Of a stretch of DNA of 9,911 bases, positions 1 to 7,307 are shown piece by piece. Each line of letters opens with the position of its first letter. The stretch's first letter is position 1. This DNA comes from Spirochaetota bacterium. Lineage in GTDB: Bacteria > Spirochaetota > Spirochaetia > Treponematales > Treponemataceae. The stretch lies in NCBI GenBank assembly GCA_029571425.1, contig JAKPSR010000055.1, positions 1 through 9,911 on the forward strand, in the 5' to 3' direction. Position numbers and translations under genes: made by a program. The notes beneath the pieces are model-generated. The model made no database searches. It was not told the DNA's origin and saw only the letters and a list, made by a program, of their open reading frames with translations.

Positions 1-1503
1 AGGATCGAACGAGGAAACCTCGACCCCGCCCGCGCCGTCGTCTCGGGTGGCGACGCGTCTCCAGTCAGTCCCGTCGAGCGAGACCTCGATCGCGTACCGG
101 CGGGCGTACGCCGACTCCCACGCGATCGTCACCGCGGACACGAGGCGTTCCTCGCCGAGGTCGAGGGTAAGGCTCTCGCCGTCCTTCCAACCGCTCGACC
201 ATCGGGTCGTCAGCGCGCCGTCGGTTGCGAACCGGGCGCCCAGCGAAGAGGTTTCGTCAGATGAGGATGTCGCCGTCGCGCAGGGAAGCGCGGCCTCGCC
301 GGTCTTGCCAGCCGATGGCGGGGTCGCCAGGATGAACGGGTTCAGCGTTGAGCGTATTTCGCCGCCTGCGGCAAGCGTCGCGACGGCCGACAGGCGATAC
401 ATCCCGGGGCGCGGTATAGTCCAGTCGATCTCGAACGGGGACCGTTCGTCGGTCCCGATCTTCTCCGCGCCGGCGAAAAAAGACACCGATCGAACGGCGT
501 TTGCCGGCTCCGCATGCGCGCCAAGCCGAATCGGCCCGTTCGCCTGAGCGATCTGCGGTATTCGCTCTCGCTCGAGTCGGACGCTCGCCGCCCTCGCGGG
601 TCGTTGGTAAAAAAAGTCCATGATCAATTCCGTCGCGAGCGGAGGCCATGCGTGCCCTCCGCCGCGATAGAATATACGGGCGGTGTCCGCGCCCGCGCCG
701 CGCCAGAGGGCGCCCTCGATTCCCCGCTCCGAGAAAAAGACGTTCTCGGCTTCCTCCTCGGTACGTCGAGCGTTCTGCGGGATTGGGACCCAGTCCGGGA
801 TCGGCGTTCCTGGACCGCCATTCGCTCGGCGCCAAAAACGGATGGATTCCTCCGCGGACCGGAAGCCCCACGCGGGAAGTCCCTCAAAGGGAACTTCTTT
901 GTCGTCCATGGCGTGGAGGTGGAGAACGGAGACTGGCGCGGCGCCCGCGATGTCCGCGCGCATGAGCCCGGCGACTGGGGCCACGGCGGCGACGCGCGGG
1001 CCGAGGAAGCAGGCGAGCTCGTAAGCGCGGATCGCGCCCGCCGAGTGGCCGGTGATGTATACGCGCGCGGGATCGATCGCGTACCGCTTTGGGATCTCGT
1101 CCATCATGGCTTGGAAAAACGCGAGATCTTCCGGCGCATCCCAACGGCGGCCTATGCCGTTGGGGTAGACGACGATGAAGCCAAGCTCGTTCGCGAGGGC
1201 GTCGAAGCCAAGCGCGCGGAATTCCTCGCCCGAGCTTCCCGCGCCGTGCAGGGCGAAAAGCAGGGCTTGCGGCTTATCGTCCTCGTAGAGGAGCGGCACG
1301 TGGAGCGATCCCGTTCGCCTCCGCCCGCCTGCTTCAATCGCGAACCTGGTTTGATTGTCGAAGACTTGGAAGCCGACTTGCTGTTCCGACCTGCCGCAAC
1401 CGCTTAGCAGGATGGAGAGCGCGACGGCGATCATGTGAAGCGCAACCTGGTTGCTCGATTTTGCTCGCGATTTGAGTCGCTCTCTCGTGATGGAGTAATC
1501 CAT
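1..1503 (-). CDS. Secreted lipoprotein esterase (PHB-depolymerase/CE1-like) with Ig-like and discoidin modules, 3'-partial
   Basis: The frame is open for 501 codons from ATG 1503 to the window edge, so the C-terminus is missing. Residues 1-36 form a lipoprotein signal: basic start, hydrophobic stretch from about residue 24, lipobox L33-S-G-C36. Residues ~60-300 resemble PHB-depolymerase/LpqC-type alpha/beta hydrolases: HGAGSSGE (86-93), YPNGIGRRW (~113-121), nucleophile elbow GHSAG with Ser154, likely acid Asp201 (LHLHAMDD before VPF), and likely base His284 in GGHAWP. Residues ~305-397 resemble a bacterial Ig-like (Big_17-type) domain, with VSFFAGAEKIGTD and a GMYRLSAVA strand. From ~405 the sequence resembles an F5/8C (CBM32) fold: ARFATDGALTTRWSS, then LDLGEERLVSAVTI and YAIEVSLDGTDW. 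Such modules usually bind carbohydrate, so hydrolysis of a polysaccharide-linked ester on the cell surface is inferred. An AGAGGAAG Shine-Dalgarno supports this start. It follows the GNAT gene by 10 nt, probably in one operon. Confidence 0.92.
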   Translation of the reverse strand, partial: MDYSITRERLKSRAKSSNQVALHMIAVALSILLSGCGRSEQQVGFQVFDNQTRFAIEAGGRRRTGSLHVPLLYEDDKPQALLFALHGAGSSGEEFRALGFDALANELGFIVVYPNGIGRRWDAPEDLAFFQAMMDEIPKRYAIDPARVYITGHSAGAIRAYELACFLGPRVAAVAPVAGLMRADIAGAAPVSVLHLHAMDDKEVPFEGLPAWGFRSAEESIRFWRRANGGPGTPIPDWVPIPQNARRTEEEAENVFFSERGIEGALWRGAGADTARIFYRGGGHAWPPLATELIMDFFYQRPARAASVRLERERIPQIAQANGPIRLGAHAEPANAVRSVSFFAGAEKIGTDERSPFEIDWTIPRPGMYRLSAVATLAAGGEIRSTLNPFILATPPSAGKTGEAALPCATATSSSDETSSLGARFATDGALTTRWSSGWKDGESLTLDLGEERLVSAVTIAWESAYARRYAIEVSLDGTDWRRVATRDDGAGGVEVSSFDP

Positions 1504-1513
1504 TCTTCCTCTT

Positions 1514-2134
1514 TTAGGTTTTTTTGCCCATTAATAGGCCCCCGTCGCCATGAACGAGGACCTCAAAGCCCATTTTCTCGTAGAAGCGTATCGCCCGGGG
1601 ATTGCGCGCGCTGACGTCGAGGTGCACGCCCGGGCAATCGCGCGACCGTAGCTCTCGGCAAAAGGCGTCGACTAAGGCCTTCGCGAACCCTTTCCCTTGC
1701 AGGGCGGGAAGAAGGTCGACGTGCAGATGGGCGGGATAGTCGGCGAGCCAGGGACGGAGCTCCGGGTCGAAGCCCTCGGGCCGCGCGGCGAGCGAGCGAA
1801 AAACCTTGCGCTCGAAATCCGATGCGCGCCGTTCTGGCGTTTGCCTATCCTGGTACCGCGCGCGGATGGCCGGAAGCCAGGAACTCTCCATCCATCGGGC
1901 GAAGTCGAGCGTGTCCGCGCTCCCGACGCAATACCCCGCAGGCGTGCCGTCCTGCAAGGCGACAAAGCAAAGGTCAATATCGTGGAAAAGGTATGGGGCG
2001 GCGTAGAGTTCGCCAAGAATGAGGTGATCGCCGCAGAGGCTTGTCGCGTCTTCCCCGTAGAAGCCGGTTTTGAGGCAGATTTCGTGGAAAAAGGGAAGGT
2101 CGGACGCCGCCGCCGGCCTGACGCTTAGATGCAC
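1514..2134 (-). CDS. GNAT-family N-acetyltransferase
   Basis: This 206-aa protein is a GCN5-related N-acetyltransferase, which would move an acetyl group from acetyl-CoA to an amine. Motif A is clear: the strand HLHVDLLPAL is followed by the acetyl-CoA loop Q146-G-K-G-F-A151 and helix KALVDAFCREL. Motif B is NPRAIRFYEKMGF (178-190). The long insert between ~75 and 130 and the AHLHVDLLP strand recall the stand-alone bacterial GNATs related to the O-GlcNAcase acetyltransferase-like domain; that is an impression, and the substrate cannot be told. The start is GTG at 2134, with GAGGAG about 7 nt upstream. No in-frame ATG near the N-terminus fits better. It heads a minus-strand unit with the esterase lipoprotein and is divergent from the nitroreductase-like gene. 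A link between acetylation and the esterase is possible but not shown. Confidence 0.9.
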   Translation of the reverse strand: MHLSVRPAAASDLPFFHEICLKTGFYGEDATSLCGDHLILGELYAAPYLFHDIDLCFVALQDGTPAGYCVGSADTLDFARWMESSWLPAIRARYQDRQTPERRASDFERKVFRSLAARPEGFDPELRPWLADYPAHLHVDLLPALQGKGFAKALVDAFCRELRSRDCPGVHLDVSARNPRAIRFYEKMGFEVLVHGDGGLLMGKKT

Positions 2135-2160
2135 GCTCGCACTCCTCGTAGTAACGGTTT

Positions 2161-2211
2161 TTGCGCCGCGGGTGTTATATAGTGTAAACCCTAATCACCC
2201 GTTCGGCGCAA
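2161..2211. promoter_or_regulatory. 14-bp inverted repeat flanking an AT-rich promoter core between divergent genes
   Basis: The left arm TTGCGCCGCGGGTG (2161-2174) pairs with the right arm CACCCG-TT-CGGCGCAA (2196-2211). All 14 pairs match, with one 2-nt bulge. The 21-nt spacer is AT-rich and holds the only -10-like sequences of the intergenic region: TATAGT on plus (2178-2183) and TATAAC on minus (2179-2174). I found no convincing -35 for either direction. A T-tract does not follow the repeat on either strand, so it is not an intrinsic terminator. Best reading: an operator, or a leader hairpin, controlling the nitroreductase-like gene and/or the GNAT operon. Confidence 0.5.
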
Positions 2212-2231
2212 GAAAAAAAAGGAGTACCCAC

Positions 2232-2993
2232 ATGGACTATGTCGCGCTCGCGTCCGTCATCAATAAAAGAAAGGCTGTACGCGCCTTCGAGCGAGCCCCT
2301 CTTGACCAAAAGGCGCTCGATGAAATCCGAGCCTTCGCGCGCGAGGTTCCGACGCTCTTCCCGAGTTACGCGGTCGACGTGGAGATCGTGGGACGCGATC
2401 GGGTGCGCGGCCTCGGCGTTTTGTCCGTGCCTCATTTTTTGGTTCTGCGCGCTTCCGTCGGAGCCGAGGGCGAGCTGGCCGCCGGATATCTCGGCCAACA
2501 CCTCTCCTTGATGATGAGTGCCCGCGGTATCGGGTCTTGTTGGCTTGGGATGACCATTCCTCCCTCGCGGGGTGCCGATCGCCAGGATCTCGCCTATGCT
2601 GGCACCATCGCCTTCGGGACTCCGGCGGAACCCCTCTTTCGAGGCATTGGCGAGTTTAAGAGAAAACCCCTCGCCGAGATTGCCTCTCCGTTGGCTTCGG
2701 CTGCCCTGGCGGACGCCGCCACGCTTCTTGAGGCGGCCCGGCTCTCCCCCTCGGCGATGAACCGGCAGCCGTGGTTTTTCGCCGTCGATGACCGCCTTGT
2801 TCACGCCTTCTCCTGCCCCGCCCCAGGGCTCCTGAACATCGCCCGGCGTTGGCGCTACGTCGACCTTGGCATCGCCTGCTGCCACCTCGCCGTGGCCGCC
2901 CGCGCGGCAGGGCGCGCCGTCGCGTTTACCCGGTCCGACCGGACGCCGGCCGGAGGGCGCGGCGACTATGCCCTTACCATGACCTTGCCGTAA
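2232..2993 (+). CDS. Nitroreductase-like flavoprotein (TM1586-type family)
   Basis: The 253-aa product resembles the putative nitroreductases typified by Thermotoga TM1586: single-chain, two-half proteins of the FMN nitroreductase fold. Recognisable parts are the N-terminal ASVINKRKAVRAFE (~7-20), where arginines normally touch FMN phosphate; the central YLGQHLSLMMSARGIGSCWLGM (~86-107); and LSPSAMNRQPWFF (~171-183), equivalent to the PSxxNxQPW motif. It probably uses FMN and NAD(P)H; the physiological substrate is unknown. The start is fixed at ATG 2232 by AAGGAG (2219-2224), 7 nt upstream. The same frame is open back to 2070, but that would run through the intergenic inverted repeat and into the GNAT gene. 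The gene is single and ends just before an intrinsic terminator. Confidence 0.86.
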   Translation: MDYVALASVINKRKAVRAFERAPLDQKALDEIRAFAREVPTLFPSYAVDVEIVGRDRVRGLGVLSVPHFLVLRASVGAEGELAAGYLGQHLSLMMSARGIGSCWLGMTIPPSRGADRQDLAYAGTIAFGTPAEPLFRGIGEFKRKPLAEIASPLASAALADAATLLEAARLSPSAMNRQPWFFAVDDRLVHAFSCPAPGLLNIARRWRYVDLGIACCHLAVAARAAGRAVAFTRSDRTPAGGRGDYALTMTLP

Positions 2994-3000
2994 GTTGTCG

Positions 3001-3028
3001 GCGCCGTCCCTAGCGGGGCGGCGCTTTC
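3001..3028 (+). terminator. Intrinsic terminator after the nitroreductase-like gene
   Basis: GCGCCGTCCC (3001-3010) pairs with GGGGCGGCGC (3015-3024) over 10 bp including one G-U, with loop TAGC, followed directly by TTTC. It begins 7 nt after the stop codon. The T-run is short, so read-through into dnaX is possible. Confidence 0.75.
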
Positions 3029-3060
3029 ATCCCTCCTCGATTTATGGTATCCTTAACCTC
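3025..3060 (+). promoter_or_regulatory. Putative leaderless-type promoter of dnaX
   Basis: TATCCT (3048-3053) matches a -10 element and ends 7 nt before ATG 3061, so transcription would start at or beside the A of the start codon. The hexamer 17 bp upstream, TTTCAT (3025-3030), is a weak -35 and overlaps the terminator T-run. No GGAG-like Shine-Dalgarno exists between the terminator and the ATG. Confidence 0.4.
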
Positions 3061-4818
3061 ATGGCATACGAAGTGACGGCGACCCGGCGGCGACCCGGCC
3101 GCTTTGAGGACATGATTGGCCAGGATTTCGTCGTCGCGACTCTGCGAAACTCGGTCGCGGCGGGGAAGATCGCCCACGCCTACCTTTTCTCTGGCCCCCG
3201 GGGTTGCGGCAAGACGAGCTCGGCTCGAATCCTTGCCAAGGCCCTGAACTGCGAAAAGGGTCCGACCGCCACGCCTTGTGGCGTCTGCCCGGCTTGCGTC
3301 GAGATCGCCCGCGGCGCGAGCCTCGACGTCATCGAGATCGACGGCGCCTCCAATACCAGCGTCAACGACGTACGCCAGATCAAGGACGAGGTCCAGTTTC
3401 CTCCAAACGCCTACCGCTACAAGGTGTACATCATCGACGAGGTGCACATGCTCTCGACGAGCGCCTTCAACGCCCTCCTAAAGACGATCGAGGAGCCGCC
3501 TCCCTACGTCGTCTTCGTCTTCGCGACTACCGAGCTTCACAAGGTCCCGGCGACCATCAAGAGCCGATGCCAGCAATTTAACTTCCGCCTCGTCGGGATC
3601 GAGGTCCTTCGGGACGCCCTCGCCGAGGCGGCCCGCGAAAGCGGGATCGAGGCCGAGGAGGAGGCGCTGCTTTGGATCGCCCGCGAGGCGACGGGAAGCG
3701 TGCGCGATGCGTATACACTTTTTGACCAAGTGGCGGCCTTTTCCGACGGCTCGATCACCTTCGAGAAGATCCGGGACAAGCTTGGGCTCGTCGGTATCGA
3801 CCGGATCAACGAGATCGTCGACGCCTGCGTCGCGAAAGACGCAGCGGGAGCCCTGTCCTCGCTCGACGCCATCATCGCCTCCGGTGTCTCGGTCGATCAA
3901 CTTGTCGCGGATCTTGCCGAGTTCTTCCGGTCCCTGCTTCTGCTCAAGAGCGGCGTCGAGAAGGAATCCCTGATCGGCCACCCGGCTGAGCGTTTTTCCG
4001 CGGCCGCGCGCGAGCGGTGGTCAGCCGCGCAAGTCGAGCGCGGCCTCGCTCTCGCCCTGCAACTCCATCGAGACGTCCGATACTCGCTTGATCCTCGCTA
4101 CGAGCTCGAGCTCACGGTGTCGCGTCTCGCGTGGCTTTCCGACTACGTGTCCCCGGGGGAGCTTCGCTCCGCCGTCGAGCGGGCTCGCTCGGTTTTAGCG
4201 AAAGGCGCCGCTCCGCTCCCGGAGAGCGCGCCGTCGGGGCGATCCGGCCCTTTTGACGGGGCGGAGCGTCCTTCCCGGGAGGACGGTCTCCGCGCGGACG
4301 AGGCCCGGATCGATGATCCCTTCGCGAGCCTTAAGCAAAGCTGGACTCGGCCTCATGAGGCTCCTTCCCCGGCGATAGCGGTTACGCCCACGCCCACGCC
4401 CACGCCTGTGCCTGTGCCTGCGCCTGCGCCCGAGCCCGAGCCCGAGCCCGAGCCGCCACGGCCCCCCGTTCCCTCGATTGGCATCGACGCGCTGTCGGGC
4501 GCCCTCGTCGCGCGCTTTCAGGAGACGAAGAACATGGTCGCCACGGCACTCGCGCAGGCGACGGATTGGTCGGAGGACGGCGGGACAGTTCGGTTTTCGG
4601 TGGACCGCCCCTTCGTCCGCACGCTGCTCGAGCAGGAACACCGTGCAATCGCGGAAGCCGCGCGGGACTTGCTCGGCAAGCCCGTCTCAATCGAGATCGC
4701 GCTCGTCGAGCGCGCGGCGAGCGATGACCCCGCGGAAGACGGCGGCGTGCCCGCGCAGGTCGAGCTCGTCAGGCGGATGTTCAAGGGAACGGTGATAACG
4801 GAGGGTAGGAACGGATGA
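3061..4818 (+). CDS. dnaX: DNA polymerase III subunit gamma/tau
   Basis: This is the clamp-loader ATPase that loads the beta sliding clamp at the replication fork; 585 aa. From the ATG at 3061: Walker A GPRGCGKT (45-52); four zinc-binding cysteines C64, C73, C76, C79 in the usual DnaX spacing; Walker B VYIIDEVHML (122-131); sensor-1 region FATTELHKVPATIKSRC with the arginine finger SRC at 168-170. The AAA+ lid and collar follow. Residues ~385-471 are a flexible linker ending in a proline ladder (441-471), then a tau-like C-terminal domain (~475-585). I chose 3061 because MAYEVTATRRRP matches the normal DnaX N-terminus; an upstream in-frame TTG (2995) would place the terminator hairpin inside the gene. 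I see no A-AAA-AAG slippery site, so a separate gamma form is not predicted. It overlaps ebfC by 4 nt. Confidence 0.97.
   Translation: MAYEVTATRRRPGRFEDMIGQDFVVATLRNSVAAGKIAHAYLFSGPRGCGKTSSARILAKALNCEKGPTATPCGVCPACVEIARGASLDVIEIDGASNTSVNDVRQIKDEVQFPPNAYRYKVYIIDEVHMLSTSAFNALLKTIEEPPPYVVFVFATTELHKVPATIKSRCQQFNFRLVGIEVLRDALAEAARESGIEAEEEALLWIAREATGSVRDAYTLFDQVAAFSDGSITFEKIRDKLGLVGIDRINEIVDACVAKDAAGALSSLDAIIASGVSVDQLVADLAEFFRSLLLLKSGVEKESLIGHPAERFSAAARERWSAAQVERGLALALQLHRDVRYSLDPRYELELTVSRLAWLSDYVSPGELRSAVERARSVLAKGAAPLPESAPSGRSGPFDGAERPSREDGLRADEARIDDPFASLKQSWTRPHEAPSPAIAVTPTPTPTPVPVPAPAPEPEPEPEPPRPPVPSIGIDALSGALVARFQETKNMVATALAQATDWSEDGGTVRFSVDRPFVRTLLEQEHRAIAEAARDLLGKPVSIEIALVERAASDDPAEDGGVPAQVELVRRMFKGTVITEGRNG
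4384..4452 (+). repeat. In-frame hexanucleotide proline-ladder repeat within dnaX
   Basis: Runs of 6-bp units follow one another: ACGCCC/ACGCCT, then GTGCCT, then GCGCCT, then GAGCCC. They encode (TP), (VP), (AP) and (EP) dipeptides in the tau linker. Unit length is a multiple of three, so copy-number changes keep the frame. Confidence 0.85.
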
Positions 4819-5114
4819 ACCCATTCGACATGCTGAAGAACGCGAAGGCGCTACAGGAGCAATTCTCCCGCATGCAGGGCGAGCTCGACGAGATGCGCGC
4901 CGTCGGTTCCTCCGGCGGGGGAATCGTCAAGGTCGAACTCAACGGGAAATTCGAGCTCCTTTCGGTGACCCTCGACCCGGTCGCGGTCGATCCCCGCGAC
5001 GTGCCCATGCTTCAGGACCTGATCGTGGCCGCGCATCGGGACGCCTCCGAGAAGGTGAAGGAGTTCCTTAAGGGCCGGTTTGGTCAGTTGGCCGGCGGGT
5101 TCCCCGCGCCATGA
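4815..5114 (+). CDS. ebfC: YbaB/EbfC family nucleoid-associated protein
   Basis: This small DNA-binding protein (99 aa; family about 100-110) forms dimers and coats DNA. The pattern is typical: N-terminal MNPFDMLKNAKALQEQ helix, a QGELDEM segment, the central GGGIVKVELNGKFELLSVTLDP beta hairpin, and a C-terminal helix with ASEKVKEFLKGR. In the Lyme spirochaete the homologue EbfC binds DNA and influences transcription (family knowledge). The ATG overlaps the dnaX stop as ATGA and is preceded by GGAGGG (4800-4805) and AGGA (4807-4810), so translational coupling is likely. The order dnaX-ybaB-recR is widely conserved in bacteria. No odd features. Confidence 0.95.
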   Translation: MNPFDMLKNAKALQEQFSRMQGELDEMRAVGSSGGGIVKVELNGKFELLSVTLDPVAVDPRDVPMLQDLIVAAHRDASEKVKEFLKGRFGQLAGGFPAP

Positions 5115-5698
5115 ACGCCCTCGACGACGTGATCGAGACCCTGTCCCGCCTGCCCGGCATCGGGAAGAAAAGCGCCGCCCGGATCGCGCACTTCCTGCTC
5201 GCCGGCGACCGCTCCCTTTGCGAGCGCATTGCCCGCGACGTTTCCGTCCTCCACGACCGCATCCGTCCCTGCCCCCGGTGCGGGGCGTATTGCGAGGGCG
5301 AGCTGTGCCCCATATGCGCCGACCCGGGGCGTGACCGACGCCAAATCTGCGTGGTCGAGCAGCCTCAGGACGTGCAGACGATCGAGGCCGTGCGCGAGTA
5401 TCATGGGCTCTTTCACGTTCTGGGCGGAGTTATCTCCCCTCTTGACGGGATGGGACCGGATCAGCTGAGACTGCAGGAATTGATCGCGCGGATAAACGAG
5501 GGCGGGGTCGAAGAAGTGATAATCGCGACGAACCCCACCGTCGAGGGGGACACGACGGCCCTGTACCTTCAGCGGGTCCTAAAGCCCCTTGGGGTGTCGG
5601 TAACCCGGCTCGCCTCCGGGCTTCCCGTCGGCGGCGACCTTGAGTACGCCGACCGCCTTACCCTCGCGCGCAGCTTTCGGGGTCGGTCGGGATTCTAG
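5111..5698 (+). CDS. recR: Recombination mediator protein RecR
   Basis: RecR (195 aa, normal about 198) acts with RecO (and RecF) to load RecA on SSB-covered single-stranded DNA at gaps. In order: helix-hairpin-helix LSRLPGIGKKSAARIAHFLL (11-30); C4 zinc finger CPRC(54-57)-x8-CPIC(66-69); TOPRIM domain starting at ICVVEQPQDVQTIE with Glu83, and NPTVEGDTTALYL (141-153); and C-terminal ASGLPVGGDLEYADRLTLARSFRGR. The start ATG overlaps the ebfC stop as ATGA, as in many genomes with this order. It is the last gene of the dnaX operon. Only 6 nt separate its stop from the stop of the converging 504-aa gene, and no good terminator hairpin is visible there. Confidence 0.97.
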   Translation: MNALDDVIETLSRLPGIGKKSAARIAHFLLAGDRSLCERIARDVSVLHDRIRPCPRCGAYCEGELCPICADPGRDRRQICVVEQPQDVQTIEAVREYHGLFHVLGGVISPLDGMGPDQLRLQELIARINEGGVEEVIIATNPTVEGDTTALYLQRVLKPLGVSVTRLASGLPVGGDLEYADRLTLARSFRGRSGF

Positions 5699-5704
5699 GC
5701 GGCC

Positions 5705-7219
5705 TTACGCGATCCCGCGCTCGCTCCGTCCGTTCTCAAGCCAGTGCGCGACGATGGGCTCTATCGAGGCGATTGGGTACCCCTGCTCCGCCGCCTCGCG
5801 CCGCTCGGCGCTCGCGTGCCAGTTTTGGTAGGGATCGTCGTAGTGGCTCGATAGAAAGCCGTAAACGATCTCCTCTGCGCGGTTTTGCCTTCCGTCGAGA
5901 AGGCCCCCTTTCTTGCCCGCGGCCTCCGCGAGGACGGCCCGTATCGAGGGCCTGATGCTCCCGAAGAAAATATCCCGATACACTGAGTAGGTTTTCCCGG
6001 TCATGCGGCGAATGAGGTCGTTGATCGAGTTTGGCGAGAAGGCTTGAACCGTCGACGCGGGTTTAGACGCGCTGGGCAGGACGTTTCGAGGCGTCGCCTC
6101 GGGCGGTCCCACGCGAACGCGTACGGCCGTCGATTCAGGCATCCATGCCGCGCGAACGGCGTCTTTTGGTTTCTTGCTTCGCGGCTCGTGGCGCGGCGCG
6201 GCGCGGCGGGGAACGGTGGGCTTCTCGTGTTGCTTCGCCCGGGTTCGCTCCGCGTCGGCCGCGAGCGCCGACGCGACCGCGGCGCCGCCAGCCCCCTTGA
6301 GGCGCCGCCACGCCCGCTGAAGGTAGAGGTCCCCCGATATGTTGTAATAATACCCCGTTACCACGTTCGCGAGGACGGCGTTCAGTATCTCTTCGTCCTT
6401 CCATCCGTGCTCGCGGCCGTTCTTTACCGCCTGAAAGACGTCGCTGTGCTTGGTGCGGAATTTCCTGCTGTAGAGAAATATCGTCCTCTCGAACGCTGGG
6501 TCGGAAACCTCGGCCCAGTACTTCGCGCAGTAGGCGATCACCTGATCCTCGACCCGCGTGATCGAGGCGGGTATCAATATCCGCTCGAGCTCGCGCGGGC
6601 TGAAGCTAACCCTCGAAAGGTCGAATCCCGTTCCCGCGCTTACCTTGCTTCGCGCTCGCGCCGCCTGCGCGCGCCGTTCCTCGCGCTCGCGGCGGAGGCT
6701 CTGCACCGACTCGATGGTATCGGTGACGTAAAGGCGGATTAGCTCTGCCACGCGCTCCATCTCCGCCGCGCGGAAGCCGACGGCGCGGGCATGGCGCGCG
6801 TACCGTTCGGTAAAGGCGATCGCGGCCCGGCGGTCCGGGGAGATCGCCTCGATGAGTCCCTCGGCGAGCTTGATGACCGAATACGCGTCGCGCACGTTGA
6901 CGGAATCGATGTCCTTGGTCAGGAAGGCGATGACCGACGTTGCGCGCGCGAGCATTCGCTCGGCGAGGTCCGCGAGGCTGTCGGCGAGTATCTCCTCGAA
7001 GCGGGGGTCGCGCAAGCGATAGGCCCGGAAAAGCCGTTCGCGCTTCGCGTCGTCGGGGTACTTTCGCATGAGCCTGCCGGCGTACAGGGTCAGCGCCTCA
7101 GCTTGCTTTCCCATACGGCGAAGCTCGAAATAGCGCTCGATGTCGGGATCCCCGTCCGGCCTGAGGGTGGGATACTCCTCGCCGAGGATCCGTCGTTGCA
7201 TATCCGATAGAGCGCGCAT
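5705..7219 (-). CDS. Uncharacterised 504-aa protein downstream of flaB
   Basis: I do not recognise this family. The protein has no signal peptide or membrane segment and is probably cytoplasmic. Visible parts: a mostly helical N-terminal region (1-165); a charged helix likely to form a short coiled coil (~172-192, SLRREREERRAQAARAR); a second helical region (~200-308) rich in aromatics with CAKYWAEVSD and ANVVTGYYYNISGDLYL; a basic, proline-containing low-complexity linker (~318-390); and a compact C-terminal region (~393-500) with NDLIRRMTGKTYSVYRDIFFGSIRP and FLSSHYDDPYQNWH. It lies 88 nt after flaB, beyond the flaB terminator, with its own promoter candidate, so its expression may be separate. 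The start ATG 7219 has no Shine-Dalgarno; Met7 is an alternative. A role in motility is only a neighbourhood inference. Codon use and G+C match neighbouring genes. Confidence 0.85.
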   Translation of the reverse strand: MRALSDMQRRILGEEYPTLRPDGDPDIERYFELRRMGKQAEALTLYAGRLMRKYPDDAKRERLFRAYRLRDPRFEEILADSLADLAERMLARATSVIAFLTKDIDSVNVRDAYSVIKLAEGLIEAISPDRRAAIAFTERYARHARAVGFRAAEMERVAELIRLYVTDTIESVQSLRREREERRAQAARARSKVSAGTGFDLSRVSFSPRELERILIPASITRVEDQVIAYCAKYWAEVSDPAFERTIFLYSRKFRTKHSDVFQAVKNGREHGWKDEEILNAVLANVVTGYYYNISGDLYLQRAWRRLKGAGGAAVASALAADAERTRAKQHEKPTVPRRAAPRHEPRSKKPKDAVRAAWMPESTAVRVRVGPPEATPRNVLPSASKPASTVQAFSPNSINDLIRRMTGKTYSVYRDIFFGSIRPSIRAVLAEAAGKKGGLLDGRQNRAEEIVYGFLSSHYDDPYQNWHASAERREAAEQGYPIASIEPIVAHWLENGRSERGIA

Positions 7220-7255
7220 GGATAGGTTTATAGCATGGACGTGTGAAAAGAAAAA
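7220..7255 (-). promoter_or_regulatory. Putative leaderless-type promoter of the 504-aa gene
   Basis: TATAAA (7232-7227 on minus) is a good -10 and ends 7 nt before ATG 7219. The -35 position at 17-bp spacing is TTTTTC (7255-7250), which is the T-run of the flaB terminator and a weak -35. There is no Shine-Dalgarno. Confidence 0.45.
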
Positions 7256-7283
7256 GGGCCGGACGCCCGAAGGCGCCCGACCC
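7246..7283 (-). terminator. Strong intrinsic terminator of flaB
   Basis: On minus, GGGTCGGGCGCC (7283-7272) pairs over 12 bp (two G-U) with GGCGTCCGGCCC (7267-7256). It is capped by a TTCG tetraloop closed by C-G and followed by TTTTTCTTTT (7255-7246). It lies 24 nt after the flaB stop. Confidence 0.93.
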
Positions 7284-7307
7284 CTGTCCCGTCCTCTCGA
7301 GGAGGGC

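Noticed and set aside
514..1407. Long plus-strand open frame (297 codons) opposite the esterase gene
   Set aside because: It is the antisense of a well-supported lipoprotein gene, has no recognisable domain or Shine-Dalgarno, and is explained by the high G+C content.
3061..4818. Programmed frameshift in dnaX to make a gamma subunit
   Set aside because: I found no A-AAA-AAG or similar X-XXY-YYZ slippery site in frame at a useful position.
5690..5720. Bidirectional terminator between the converging recR and 504-aa genes
   Set aside because: Only a 5-bp GGGAT/ATCCC match with an 18-nt loop is present, without a T-run on either side.
6044..6742. 232-codon plus-strand open frame inside the 504-aa gene
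   Set aside because: The minus frame is open throughout, begins next to a promoter and has a structured protein; the plus frame is basic low-complexity with no ribosome site.
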